From the NCBI GenBank assembly GCA_018857735.1, contig JABMCL010003827.1:38501-102500 (forward strand): a stretch of 64,000 nt of DNA, given 5' to 3'. Below, one piece after another: positions 1-14,555 of the stretch. The position numbers were made by a program, and so were the translations under genes. Origin of the DNA: Alviniconcha marisindica (Eukaryota; Mollusca; Gastropoda; Provannidae). The first letter of the stretch is position 1. Every line of letters begins with the position of its first letter. The notes beneath the pieces were generated by a model. That model ran no database searches and had not been told where the DNA came from. It was given only the letters and a program-made list of their open reading frames with translations.

Positions 1-440
1 GCATCCTGTGACCGTGTTTTCGTCGAGGTGGCACAGTTCATTGTTTACGTCTTGAGTATTCCCGATCACCCCACTCACTGTGGTTTCGTCACCCAGCCTT
101 TATTCATCATCAAATCAATAGGAAAGTGAGCTTTGAAACTATGAACGTTCGTTTGCAGTTAATAAAGAACTGTCGTTGCTGTCACATCCAACTCTCTTTT
201 GTTTGTTTTTTGTTTTGGGGTTCTGACCTCTATAGGTCAAACGCTAAACTGAATCTGTAAACGGTTGTCGAATAATTAAATCAGACCATTTTATATTTAA
301 TTTATTATCATTAATTAATAACTACTCGTTTATGATGATCCGTTTATGCATATTATTCGGCCGATTAAGAAATATTTAGATACTTGAATTATTGAGATCT
401 TGAGGGGTGGGGGTAATTTTTGTTGCGGGTCTGCCTTTCT

Positions 441-452
441 ATTCCGGAAGTC
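441..452 (+). promoter_or_regulatory. ETS/GABP-type site in the CHERP promoter
   Basis: TTCCGGAAGTCG contains the core CCGGAAG of ETS-family factors, about 55 bp before the CHERP start codon. Such sites are typical of TATA-less housekeeping promoters. The surrounding 400-530 bases keep many CpGs, unlike the gene body. No TATA box is seen. The transcription start is probably between about 440 and 500, by inference only. Confidence 0.5.
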
Positions 453-504
453 GGACATTCGCAAAGTTGATCTGGTAGCGTGAACTGACGGAGCGACGAA
501 AAAA

Positions 505-529
505 ATGGAGCTTCCCAAACCTCCTGACG
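505..529 (+). CDS. CHERP: CHERP exon 1 (start codon exon)
   Basis: Eight codons, ATG to GAC (MELPKPPD), plus one base, ending at a GTAACC donor (phase 1). Joined to exon 2 the protein begins MELPKPPDDPEM, matching the vertebrate N-terminus MEMPLPPDDQEL in length and pattern. This is why I place the start here although the next exon is 9.5 kb away. The context AAAAATGG is a good start site. Confidence 0.85.
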
Positions 530-1203
530 GTAACCATGCTTTTATTTGCAAAGCTGTTTTGAAGTGGTCTGTATTAGCGCCCTATCACGGAAAATCCAAA
601 ATGTTCGCGATCTCTTTCATTTTTTGAACATTGCATCGCCACATTTCATGACAGTCGTAAAATATTCGTACACACTTACTGACTTAGTGACTTACACTGC
701 AGGTGTACTTGTTCCTGATATGAATAATGATGCATGCCACAGTCATGCAATGAGCATCCTGAGAGCCAAATACCATGGTTTGGGGGGAAAGCATTGGGCT
801 TCACTACCTGCATGAGAGTACACTAACCTCACACAAGGCAGGTTGAGGGTTAAAACAGTGCACACAGGCACTCACATCATGAGGCAGCAGGTTATGGGGG
901 CTGCAGCCAAGCTGGGCCCAGGGAGGGTTTCCAGCAAATTCACTTGTTTTTCTCCTTTTATGGTTTTGGAATATATTATCAGTTAGCAGTTGTTCCTTTA
1001 GAACAGTTACTAATACTACACAATTTGTAAAACATTGTAAAAAAACTAATATTAATAATCTGTAAATCATCAACTTTTAAGTGCTTATATCTCAGAAACC
1101 ACATGAGGGAGTTGAGCTAGATTATGAAGTTTTATATGGCTGCTTACTGTCAAAATATATGTTGAGTTTTGCAAAATGTTCAAACTTATCTTAGAAGTAT
1201 GAC

Positions 1204-1245
<42 letters not shown>

Positions 1246-3287
1246 CCCAGTTCAGAATGTCACTGGGCCTATGTTCTTGTTAGTATGTATTTTAATTGTT
1301 GATCATTTAATGTTTTTTGTTTTTGTTGTTGCTTTTACTGACAGTTCCACAGTTTTTAGTGCCTTTAGAGTAATTAAATACACCTTTTTAAATGGCCATC
1401 TGCCTTGCACTTATAAAGCCCGTTCTTAATTGGACAAACATTTGTTTTGTGAACATACTTACATAGTTTGTGGTATTTGTTGAACCTGAAAAAGTTTGGT
1501 GAACATAGTTGGTTCTTAACTGGGTGAAAGTTTGCTTCACGAACCTAGTTCAGGGTATTCATTGAACTGTGACGAAGCTATATTTGGTGTCCAAAAAGCT
1601 TCACTCAACATGTTCTGGGAATATTTGCCCAGTTTGGTAAAACTTGCCTCTGAATCTGATTTGTTGAGAGCAAAGAGAATTTTAAAAAAATGGATGACAG
1701 TGTTGATACTTCTCTCGCTTCGGAGGGAATTGACCTATTTGTTGACTTGTGGGAGGCGCAGCCTTGTCTCTCAGACCCAGAATGATATAGTACTTAGTTA
1801 AATTACCCTTTGAGGGATGATTAAAGTATATTGGCTTGACTTTAGCCTACATTTTGGATCATGCTGTCTGCTGCCACAAATTTGGGCTGAAGCTTGCATC
1901 TCATTTCAAGCCAGTTAAGAACAAAGTGAACTGTCCGAACCATGTTCTGTGAACTAAAAGTTCAATTAAGAAACAAATTTTAGTTTGTTGAACTGTCTGA
2001 AATATGTTCGGTGAACAAACAGTTCACCCAATTAAGAATGGGCTTAAGGTGGGAATTCCACTGTACTGTTGTATAGTAAGGGACATGAAAACCCAAGAAC
2101 TAATTTAGTAACTAACAACAAGCTTCAGAGAGCCACAAAATGCTTTGAAACTGATGTGAAAATTATAATTCTTCTCTGGATACATTACTTCATTAGTCAC
2201 TGGTTGCTGTTTATGACGTGATGCCATGTTTTCCTTTCTGTAAAAAAATATGCTTACTAAACTAGTATGGTTGGTATGATACATGGATCTTGTGTGTGTG
2301 TCATCATTTTCAGTTATGATACTTGTGCTTCAGTGAAAAATCCCCTATACTAAAAAGAAAATTAAAGAAAACAAAAACAATAAAATTAAAAGAAAAGCCT
2401 GTTGCAATATCAAAGACATGCTTGGGCCACATGCTGAGCCAACAAACAAGAAGATTAATTAGCACTTGAAAGATGTCACACAAACACAGTAACAAAGACC
2501 TGACCACAAGACCTTAGAGTTAGACATTGCTCAGCCCTGTCATCTTTTAAAGCCAAACTGAAAACCTTTCTCTTCTCACAGTATTTTTGCCCCAACTAAT
2601 ATCAGTACCCAGTTTCAGCTACAGTCAGTATGTGTGTGTGTTTCCATATAATACTTTATGTAAATTGGTTCAGTAGGACTATGGCTATGCGCTACATATA
2701 TATATATAAATAATATATATATTATATAATATCATATTTAGGTTAATATGCATCATGTGAGTACACAATCATATTAATTATGTACATTATTAATATGATT
2801 ATTGTGTATGGTAACTCTTACCTGGCATGTGAGTAAATACAAGGTACATAAACTCCACCAGGGGCACAGCCTCAAAAACTTATTAGACATTTGATAAGAC
2901 TTTATAAGCTAGGGCTCTCAATGTAAGTTGTAACACCTGTGGTTGTGCTTCTATGAGTCAGAGAAACTGGGAATGTGTTAACCTGTATTATTATTTGGTG
3001 TTCAATAGCTGTTGAAGGCAAAAAGTGAAATGAGTCATGATACAGATGGAGAAAGATACTTTCTGCGTAATACTTATTATTTATAAATACCAGTGACACA
3101 CACACATGATGCTGATGCACATGCAATGATACATAGATAGATACACATGGATGAATGTTCTTTCCTTTAAAGGTGAATTTTGTTTGACAAGTTTAAAGAA
3201 AGAAAATAAAATGGAAGCACAGAGGGAGAGTAGAGTGTATGTGGTGTGTGTGTGCATATGTGTGTGTGTGTAGAGTAGAGTGTATGT

Positions 3288-3323
<36 letters not shown>

Positions 3324-4950
3324 CTAAACAGGGAAAGGAGCAGGGTGTTTGCTGGTAGAGTTCTAGTTGTAGAATAGACGGTCATGTATCAAACTGGTTA
3401 CGGTGATTGTCTAACCAGTTTCCGTCAACCACTTTCACCACCTTATGGATGATGTCATACCAGTTTGAAAAATGCCTTTGTGCAATCACTAGTCTTGAGC
3501 TTGATGCTCATGATTTTCCAAGCTCTAACTTGTCATGTTTTTTTTTCTGTGAGAAAAGTCGCAATGTTTACATATAAATTTTTAAAAAAATCTAATACAT
3601 GAACTCGAGGTGGGAGGGGTGTGTCTCTCTCTCTCTCTCCCCCCCCCCCCCCCCCCGCCTCTCCCATGCATGTGACAGTTTTCTGGGATTCTTGGAGATG
3701 GGAAGATTATGATGAAAGTTTGGATGACTGTCTGGATGGATGACCGAAGGATGACCAACCTGATGGAGATGGCCGGCCCAGTGAGATGAAGGAGGCTGGC
3801 ATTTGAAATAAGATCCTTTGTTGCAGCATGGGGACTAGGACACTTACAGTAGTACTTAGGAATAGCTGTGAATGTGACATAAGTTTGAAATGGGATTCTC
3901 AGAGCTCCTGGTAGATTTTTCTTGTTATGGTACTAGTGACTGTGACAGATAATTGTTTTTTTTAAATGTCCCATCAACCATAATCAGGGCAAATAGTGAT
4001 CATGATAATAATGTAAAGAATAATCAGTGCTTTAATTAATACTGGTGACTACAAGTACAACATGCGAGGCCAGAGTTGGGAGGAAGTGATGCCTTAATTG
4101 AAGGCCAAGAGAAACATTTGAAGTCATATACAGTTCGTTGCAGAATCTACCATTAATTGTGAGATTTGGGTCCAGCTACGTATTGGGCAGTTGAAATAAA
4201 CTTGCAGAATCTAACCTTAATTGTGGGATTTGGGTTCAGTGAAATGTCAGGTAATTGGTATGTTTAAGCATCAGCTTCTAGTTAGATAAACAGCCAGCAT
4301 TGGCCACATGTTATCCATCACTGTGTAGCTCTGCCTACACCAGTGCAGGACAGATTTTGTCAGTACAAAGTTTCAGTGTGTAACCCTACAGTCAGCTATC
4401 CATCTTACTGTCAGCAGCAAGATGCTTTGACAAGGGTGGGGGAGACCATCCATCACAAGGGGGACAACTTGTGTACTGGTAGGCTGGCATTGGAGCAGCC
4501 AGCGAAGGTCATTGTGCTGAAGCCAGGGCCTAGAACTTGAGGGTTTAAATTCTGCCTCTACGCTGTGATAAAATACTGCTGGCTGAGAGTGAGAGTGAAA
4601 GGTACACCCCTCCCTACAAGACAATGCTTAATTTGTACTTTGTCTTGTATTTTCACTTTCTTCTTGTGATTTACTGGAAGGAAATCAGAGAAACTGCTTT
4701 TTTTGTTCAACCATATTTGCTTCATTTTCTTCACTGTGTGGCCAAGTCTGACTGGAGAATAATTTTACAAAGGCCCATTGTCTGTTGTTGAAGAATCTGA
4801 GAATCAGCATCTTACTATCACATGAGCCAGGCTTAACAAAGCATTGTCGATGATTGTGTGCACTTGTACATTTCTTTTCTTTTTAAATTTCCTGTTACTG
4901 TTTCTCGATACTTTTTCTCATTTAAACACAGGAGTACGCAATAGTAGTTT

Positions 4951-4981
<31 letters not shown>

Positions 4982-6476
4982 CCATAGTTATTTTACACCC
5001 CAAATTGATACATCATTTTTCCGTAACTTTAATTCTGCTAAGATCAGACTGGACCTTATTTATGATGAAATATATAGGGCTTACTGCATGTTTGATAGTT
5101 GTATACTGTGTGTGTGTGTGTGTAGACAGTCACAAGAAAGTTAAGCACATGAGTGCCTATAGCTTGTGTCCATGTTCTCATCCAGCCACTAGATTTTTCT
5201 TTCTTTCTTTTTAGAAAGTGTGTAGTCTTTCTAAGTTGTCTAACAAAAGGTATTATTTTTTGTTTTACATTCTTGGCTGAAACTACAACTTCTCTCTCTC
5301 TCTCTCTCTCTTTTTATTTTTTTAGGACAAAAGTATGAAGGGAATGTAGAGGCACAGGTAGACATATATATATATACATCATACATGCTGAAGTTAGCGC
5401 ATGATTGTTGTTGTTATGCATCAGTGATGGTATGCTTGCACAAACTTTCCCAGCCTGGCTCAGTAGAACTAGCAAAGCCTAGGATCCCACCAGACACCCC
5501 AAGACTGCACACTGAGTAATTATTGATCACCCAGGCCAGTCAACTGATGGTGGGGCTATTTTTAAACTGGAGGACCCGGCTGTTAGCATGGTAACACTTC
5601 ACAGGCTGTCATTGGCTGATGATCAGCTGGCTACCACTTTGTCTTCTTCAAGGTCCCTATTGATTGGTTTGTGCTGAATTTGATTGGTTGCTTGGTATTT
5701 TGCAGCTGGGATGCAAGGTTGGGTGTTGTCTGGTAGTGGAAAGTTGGTTCACAGGGTAACAGTGTTTTGACTGACTTCTTTTTTGTGGGGTGGGTGGGTG
5801 TAAGGGGATGTTGGATGGGTATGGGGGCTTCGGGACACACCATTTGCATCGACCAACAGTTTGTTGCTACGGATAATAATACTTAATTTCAAGAGCAGAA
5901 TCAGAGGTTCATCTGGCATTTGATTAGCCCCGTTTCTGCATAGGATTTAAAGACACAGGAGTCTAACCTTTATATTGGTATTCTGAGGATTATTTTGATT
6001 TAGTAACATACAGGTAAATGAAACCTTGGAAATTGCAGGAGGGGATGCAAACCAAGGCTGCTGTCCTGAGACAGCTCTACCTGTTACAGCTCTGCACGCA
6101 AAACACTATCTGCTCTGATTATGCTTTGACATTATACTCAAGTAGTCTACTTGACAAAGGGTTTTTCCTTAAGATGCCTGCCAAACCAAAAAACAACATA
6201 TATATATTATGTATATATATATTGTACTCATACACACATTTAACAGTGTGCTATCAGGGAACAGGAATGTTCACTTCTGATACCTTTTGGCAAGTTTCAC
6301 AGAACAGTGAGTCTGTTGATTGTTTTCTTTTTCTTTCAGTTTTGGGGGTGGGGTGGGGAGTTGCAGAAAGGATCTAATTCCGATGGAATAAGTACGGCCT
6401 GCACATAAGCTCTATTATTTTAGTGGGTTAATGAAGCTGAATTTTATTGATAAAAATCAAGGTGTTCTTTGTGCAT

Positions 6477-6520
<44 letters not shown>

Positions 6521-8975
6521 TCAACATATTTCTCTGTGTGTATAAATAAATATATATGTAGAGAGACATGCCTAGATGTATACTGTGCATGGATGTGTGG
6601 GCCCATGCACACAACATGCAGTGTCCATTTATGCGTCTTTCGCGTTCACATGTTCTTTCATTCACATGCTTTGGGTGTCATTGTTCACGTGAGCCGCATA
6701 GTGACACTGATGTACAGTAGCTCCTTTTACTCCTAGTCCAAAAGCTGTTTCCACCTTCCTCCCAAGAAACAGCTACTGCAGTGTGGTACCATTTGCCACA
6801 GTACATCCTAGGAAACAGCAGACTGTTATTCAGAGAGACAGGTCATGGGCGTCCCACTTGCATAAAAATGACAGTGCCCATAACTCTGCCGCTGCTGGTC
6901 ACATGCTTGAAAACAGCCACGTCCACGTGAGCAGGTTAATAAGTACAGACACACCACCTTAGCTCATGTAATGTATATATATGGGATATGTATTTGTATA
7001 ATGTAAAAATAAATGAAACAAGATTGTTTGATGATTAGATCATGGTTACCTTGGGAATCTTGCCACAGAAGACTGTTCATCAGCATTCAGCATGCACAGA
7101 TTCTGGAGCTAAACAGTACATAGCCCAAGTGCAGGAGGAAAGGGGGTCTGTTATACTTTAGTTATAGCCTGCACAGTTTAGCACTGGGCCTGTTGGATCC
7201 TACTGGGATAATAATAATAATAATGAATGCATAGAGCACCTAACCCTCACAGGCCCTAAGCGCTTACACGTTCTTTACAAATACATATTGTCAAAATTTG
7301 ACGCATATAACGTGAACGCACACATGCACGCATGGACACAGACCTGCACACGTGCGCGCGCACACACACACACACACCAGTCACACATCAGGGCAATGAG
7401 ACTGAAGAAAAAGGGTTTAAAAGGAGAAAGGTTTTCAAGGAAGATTTAAAAGAGCTGACAGAGTGCCTAGTGCCTGAAGGTCATCTTGTCCTTATATACC
7501 TGAGGGTCATCTTGTGCAGTTCCCCACCCCCACCCCCCTCCATCCTGCTCATATTCATAAATGTAGTTTATATATGGCCCCTGCCACAGCATTGTGAGGA
7601 TTTGTTCATTTCATTTTTGCATGTTATTCAAACAGATTGGTTTTTAGCTGTTGTTGGGTTGGTAGCGACATGACTGGGTGCACAGTCTATACTCACATGC
7701 TGTCTTGCTTTAGTTCAAATAAATATTAGAAAACTGATTTATCAGTGCAAAAGAATATATATGAGTAATGAGAAGTTGATGGCCACGTGGTCACCACGCC
7801 AGTGCAACTGTACAGTTCTGAAACCACTTCCTCCTAGCAACTGACCCCCCACCCCCACCCCCCAGCTGACCTCCACCCATGACCTTGTGGGACACAGGAT
7901 GGCCTGAACTTGGCAGGTCACAAGTTGGTGTTCTTGACAGCCCGCCCATCTGCTTGTCAGTCATGCCGGCAGTATAGCCAACATCACTACATCACAGAGA
8001 TGACAGTAATGTTCCTTAAGAATCCCTTCAGGGGGCGTCCAAAAATTGAGTGGTATATAAGGGTCCTGCCTGGAGCTGAAAACAGGTTCTTTACAACGGA
8101 AAGCCAAGCTGCCGGGTCAACCGCTTCCTTGTGGCACAAGAAAAAATGGCTTTTCCGTGACACCAAATGAGTGTTTAAAAAACGGAGAGCTGCTGCAGAT
8201 TTTGATTTTTGTGTGGTTTTTATTTGCCAATAGATGTTGCTGGTGTCTGCGTTTATTTTTGGGGGTGTTTTTTGAGTCCATTGGGTTTTTGTGCTCTTTG
8301 TTTTTCAAATATATTTTTTAGGAGTTTGCTTGTAAGTAATTTTCATTGCTTCACATTGGAACCCCTCCATCCCCCTCTCTTTCCACCCTCTTGCAATATA
8401 CAATGATGATTTTGAAAGGGGGGAGGCAGGCAAAAATGCAAATCTTGTGAAGTGAAGAATGTTTTAAAAAAACCCAGAGATTTCATACTGGTTACTAACT
8501 CTAGCTTCCAGCCTGAAAAAAAAATCCTGTTTGAAGTGAGGAAACTGGTTTCACTTCAGATGCACTGACTAACTTAGCAATACACCAGCGATCTCCAGTA
8601 CTATGATTTTAGATTGTTTTAGTTATGAACTGTTGCCAGTACTTGTAATAATACTTCTTTATTATTGTTACCAAAATTGGAGTTCAAACAAATGCTATTT
8701 TGTTGATTTCGAATGTGTAACAATGTATTTTCAGTACCCCCTTCCCCCAGCACACACACACACACACACAAACACAGTCACACATAAAGCCACTCGATCA
8801 TGCATTATGCATATTGGGAAATTCTTATGAATGAAAGCTTTATATAGATTAACGGTCTCACTTTTGAAACAAACTGAGCAAAAAGAAAGATGACTTTCAA
8901 GATAGCTCACCACACACCTCCAAAATTGCTTTTGGGATCAAGAAAACTTCTTTGTGTGTATGTATATATATATAT

Positions 8976-9060
<85 letters not shown>

Positions 9061-9312
9061 CCTCATTGTGAAAGAATGATATCTATACACAACTTCTCCA
9101 TGGCACTACACCTGTATGGTTATTAGTGATGGAGCACAGCACTTGTTGTCTGCATGGAGATCAGTGTCCACATGGTGTAAAATATGTCTGTGCTGTGCTG
9201 TCGGGAACGATACTTTAGGAACAGTGATATAATAATAATAATAATAATTTATGGTGCCCCATCTCATAAGAGCCTGGAGCACTTACAAAGACATAAGGAT
9301 ACACTTATTTCA

Positions 9313-9356
<44 letters not shown>

Positions 9357-12300
9357 CAAATACATGCATTATTGGTGATGGGCTGGTAGAATGAGAAGAA
9401 AGAAAATGACAGACCAGTTTGCAGAAGAGAAGAGGTGGGTTTTCAGTTTTGACTTGAAGGAAGAAAGTGAAAACAAATGCCTGGCAGAGAGAGGAAGAGA
9501 GTTCCAGTTCACAGATCAAAACCAATTTTCTTTGACAATATAAATGTATATGTCAGGCTGTGAATGGCACTTTCACCTTGTCATTGTGCTTGACATTGAC
9601 TTCAGCTGTTCTTCCTTTAACCCGCTTTTGATCACATAGTGACTGGCTCTCATTGCTGCCCACCTTAATGCAGAAGTCATTCTAGTGGTGACAGTGTAGC
9701 AATAGGTATATAATCTCCCTCCCCCCCCCCTCCACACCCCCTTCCTCCACCTTCTCCCTATCCCTAATAAGCCTTATAGTTTCTGTGGACGTTAAGTACC
9801 ATGGTTACTTACTGACATACTGGACCTCAATTTTTCATTTGATCAAAATTGCCAGATAGGTATATAAGTACTGTAACTGCTTGGCATATATATGTGTGTG
9901 CATTTTACCATGTATGTTTAAGCATTTTGTGATATATGACATTCACAGTATGGAAGACAACATGATAGAATAATATTGAGAAACAAAAAGTATTTAGAAA
10001 ATGGATAATTGTAACAGTCACATATTTCTTGTATCCTTTTCAGACCCTGAGATGACCAACATCATCGACAAGCTGGCCAACTTTGTGGCCAGGAACGGCC
10101 CAGAGTTTGAGCAGATGACCAAACAGAAGCAGCGTGACAACCCCAAGTTTGCATTCCTGTTTGGCGGGGAAAACTTCAACTACTACCAGTACAAAGTCAC
10201 CACAGAGCAAGCAAGTGAGTATTATATGTTATTTCTCATGCTGCTTCTTTACGGTTAAGTTGGAAGTGATGAAAATGCGCCATTATTTATGAGGCAGTCC
10301 ACAATTTTCAGTGTTGTGAGTGAGCCCATGTGTTTCTCAGCTGCCCAGTTTGTGATTTTGATGCCCATACACAGCGAGGGCTGGGGTACTCTGATAATGT
10401 TTCGGTTTCTGCAGCTTCCTTCTTTCTACTTCTCTTTAAATCGGCATCTGTCTCTCAAGCAGACGCACCCGTAGGGGAAACCCCACTGGGTCTCGTAATC
10501 CAAGGGAAGCAATCCCGGATCAAAGAATGTGAAATGTCTCTTGATGAAATATTGAGTTGCTTCCCCTTAACGTCCTTGCGTAAAATAAATTACAAAACGT
10601 GCCGATTACACTTTGCTTTGGATACTTGAGCAGAGCGATCCTTTCCCAGTCCAAATGTCCACCCGTAACTTATATACCCAAGATTGTGTTTTGTCAGGGT
10701 ACTTCATGCATCAAGAAAAGTTCCTTGTTTTGTTTTTTGTTTTTCAGTCTTGAAGAAACAGATGATGATGGAGCAGCAGCAGCAGCAACAGCAGCAGTTA
10801 CTGGCACAGCAACAGCAAGCATTGGTGCAGCAGGAGCAAGAGAAGGCAGCGGCAGCCCTGCAGCAGCAGATTGCAAGCCTGCAACAGCAGATCAGCACCA
10901 CCCAGACACAAATGGCAGAGCAGATCTCTCAGAGTGAAAGTAACCTTGCTGCTCAGTACCAGAGCATGATGCGGCAGCAACAGGTACTTCACTGCATGGT
11001 GGTTGTGGGTGTGGGTGAAGGAGTGGGTGAGGGGGGGGGGGAGAGCTTATGTGTGTGAGTAACGTTGTGTATATTTATGCACATCCCCACATGTAAGGGT
11101 GTGTTTGTGAATGTGTGTGTGCGTGCGTGTAGGTAAGCAGGCAGATAAGAAGGGGAAGGGAGAAGAGGCTGTGAGTTTAAGCATGGAGAGAAAATGAAAT
11201 AAAAGATAAAAGATGCTGTCACCTTAAGAACAGCAGACCACTCTGTAAAAGCACTGAGTAGCGGGGGCACACAATCGACAGCAGTTACACTAATACTTGA
11301 CAGCCTTCAGTGAAGCTTCTTTCTGTGTGCATGGGGGGAGGGGGAGGGGGGGTAGAGGTGTGTGTCTGTTGTGGGTTTTGGTTTTAAATTGGGTACTGGT
11401 AGGGGAAGGTGGTGGGCCAGAACTTGATGAGTTGTGGGACTTGTTACTGTGTGCACAGTTGTAAGAAATCAATTCATATTGTGATGAAAGTCATATTATG
11501 TGTTTGTGTGTGTGTGTGCAGGTTCAGATAGAGGAGTCCATACTGACAGTGCGGCAGGAGCGGTTGAAAATGTTGGCTGAGCAGTGTGAGGTGGACCTGG
11601 CCGTGTTTGACGAGACAGTGCAGCCCATCATTGACTCCTGCACCAAGGATGCCATCATGGTCAGTCAACTCTGGGTGTGTGCATGCTGTAGTATGTGTGT
11701 AGAGAGAGAGAGAGAGAGTGTGTGTGTGTGTGTGTGTGCTTGTTCATATGCTGCTGTGTGTGAATGCATGTATGGATTTATATGTGAGGGAGGAGAAGGA
11801 CTTGGAGGATTTTGTCGGGTAGTGCAGTGAAGGGGAGTCGGGAAGTCTTGTGTCCTTAAGCTACAAAGTCTTGTGTTGCGTTTTACTTTCAGAATGGCAA
11901 AACGTGGATCATGGCCCGGGCCACATCTGATGATCACTGCGAGATGATTTCACACTATTTCCTGGACAGGTAAATGCGCCGTTTGAATGTCGGTGTTTTA
12001 TCATATCCTTCACAGGAAGATTAGCTCGCCACATGGATTTCTTTGGTGGCAATGACATGACATGCAGATTGCAGTGCTGATTTCAAGCCGACCTTCATGG
12101 TCAGTCCCAGTTCTGTCCCAGTGTTTTTCTGCTATTTTTCTGCACTGTTGCTATAGCTTTCGGCAATGTTTCTGTGGTGTTCTGCACTGTTGCTGTAGCT
12201 TTCGGCAATGTTTCTGTGGTGTTCTGCACTGTTGCTGTAGCTTTCGGCAATGTTTCTGTGGTGTTCTGCACTGTTGCTGTACTTTCGGCAATGTTTCTGT

Positions 12301-14490
12301 GGTGTTCTGCACTGTTGCTGTATCTTTCGGCAATGTTTCTGTGGTGTTCTGCACTGTGTTCTCTGAAGTGTTCATACTGTCACCATCAGTATGGCCAGGT
12401 GGTAAGTGTTGACCTTCAACACTAAAATTGTTACAGGTTGAGGCACTGCAGCATTCAGGGGTGGGAATTGTTGTGTGTGAATTTGATGGTCGGAGCAGGC
12501 ATGTGGTTCATATTCTGCCTGCAAAACAGTCGGTTCTGCCTGAGAAACAAATTGCAGGTTAAAATTCAAAAGATGAAACTTGCTGTGTTTTGACTGCAAG
12601 AAAATGTGGCTCTTGTATCCACAAGATTACATGGATTTAAAAATAAATCTTTAGCTCAACCGGCTGCTATTTTATCACATCATGCATCGCACGTTGTCTG
12701 CTGTGAAGCTTCCCCAGTGCTGTTTCCATATAAGACCCACAGAGGTCAAATGGCAAGGTCTCCAAGCCTTCAGCTGTCTGCGTGTGTGGAAATAGTGTTG
12801 CCAGGCAAGGGGAAATATGATGAAAGGAACCAGCATGTGTGCAGCTCACAAGACAAAAGTGCAGCTCAGCAGAGATTTGCTCCAGAGTAAACTTGAAAGG
12901 GAACTTGTCGCACTTGTCCAGAGCATGGTTGCAAGGATGAAGTCATAATGCCAGCTTCATTCAGACCGCTGTGGATGTTATTGTTGTTGGCTGTTTTTAC
13001 TTAGTTCATCCTCAGTTTAAATGAGGAAGAAAAGTTAGTGTCCCACTAATATTAGGAGCTTTGTAAGCTCCCCACCCACACCCATTTCATTTCTTTCTGG
13101 ATTTATTAATTTATTTATTTTTTACTTGAGGTTTTTTATTTGTTTTGTTTTTTTGGCTTCTGCTTTGCCCATTTTGTAGATGCAAGCAAAGTTTTGTGTG
13201 TTGCTATAGTAGAGCTACTTTCTTCACCCTCCACGCCCTTCCCCAACTTTTGGCATGACTGCAATGATCATGTTTTTTGTTGTGTTTTTCTGGTGCACGC
13301 AGTGCCTTTATCTTTGGGGATTTTTTTTTAATGTGCCATGGTTCATTGTTTTTGGTCCTTTAAGTTTAAGCCTTATTTCCAGTCACTAAGAAAATGCAGT
13401 GTGTCTGCACATGTATGTGTGCACGTGCGCGTGTGTGTGTGTATTACTCAGTGCATGTTTTTGTGCCTTCCAAGACACCAGTATCTAATCTCTGATTGTT
13501 GTTGCTTAACATGATTATTTGTAGTTCTTACTCTGTAAATGTAACTCCATCCTTTTCTGCTTCTATGTCTGGTTTTCTTAGGTTAATTGTGGCTCTTTAA
13601 AGCACACAGAAAGCAAAATAAAATATTTTTTAAAAACAAAGCATAAATCTTTAAATTGATGTCATTCCCTGATGTTGTATAAATCTTGCAAAGTTGTATA
13701 CATGTACTACTGCTGACCATGTGCATTCCTGTGCCTGATTCTTAGCATAGCTTAGCATCATTATTTACTGTGCAAGTTTTTAACCTCAACTGGTTTCCTT
13801 GGTATTACTGTCCTGTAACTGGGGGGGGGAGGGGGGGGACTAATCATTTGGTCATGTCAGTCCTGTCACTGCCATATGGTAAGTTTTCAAATTCTTGATT
13901 ATGGGACTATAATATAGCACCCGGACCCTGAAGTATACTGGGTACTTGATCAAGTTGGATTTATGGCCACAGGCTGGTACTCAACAACACTCTCACAATA
14001 AAGACTGACTGTTTGGGTCACTAAAAACACTGTCAAAATACTGTTGTTTGATACACTAACTGGGGCATTGTGGCACATCCCTTGTATAGTCATCGTCAAG
14101 GCTAGCTGGTATCAATCAAATCGGGCACACAGTTGCAGCACCCCCTTTAACTGCTTTGATGAGATGAGAAGAAACTCAGTGATGTCTGTCTGAATGAATG
14201 ATGGATCGTGTGAAAATTGACGGGTCGTCCAAGGTCCTCTGAGACTGTCTGATGTTAGTTTTTCTGTCTCTCACTTCCGCTCTGCTCATGCTCTAATATG
14301 CACTGTGTGCCAGGGTCTGCCTGTATTCGTGTGTGTCTTCTGTTGTTGTCGTTTTGTTCTTTTAACGTGTAACTGTAAGCATTTAACTGCATGACCCATT
14401 TCGTTTGTAGGGTGCTTGGATTACAAGCCAAACAGTAAGTCCAGTGTAAGGACACTTTGTTTCTCCTGGTGCAACCTCTGCTTTGACTCA

Positions 14491-14555
<65 letters not shown>

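Larger units (their letters stand above)
530..10043 (+). other. CHERP intron 1 (9.5 kb) and its content
   Basis: AT-rich, CpG-poor. It holds a TA microsatellite (1205-1243), a foldback element (1416-2045), an old repeat split by a LINE 3' end (2438-2860), GT tracts (3231-3322), a CT/C tract (3624-3657), AT (4955-4981), CA (6479-6517), two minus-strand LINE 3' ends (7205-7480, 9228-9525) and a long CT/AT tract (8974-9060). In 3660-4950, 5000-6470, 6520-7200, 7480-8970 and 9530-10040 I recognise nothing beyond short simple repeats. Confidence 0.8.

Noticed and set aside
10694..10992. Antisense and alternative-frame ORFs over CHERP exon 3
   Set aside because: CAG-run shadows; the plus frame with correct splice phases and family match is the coding one.
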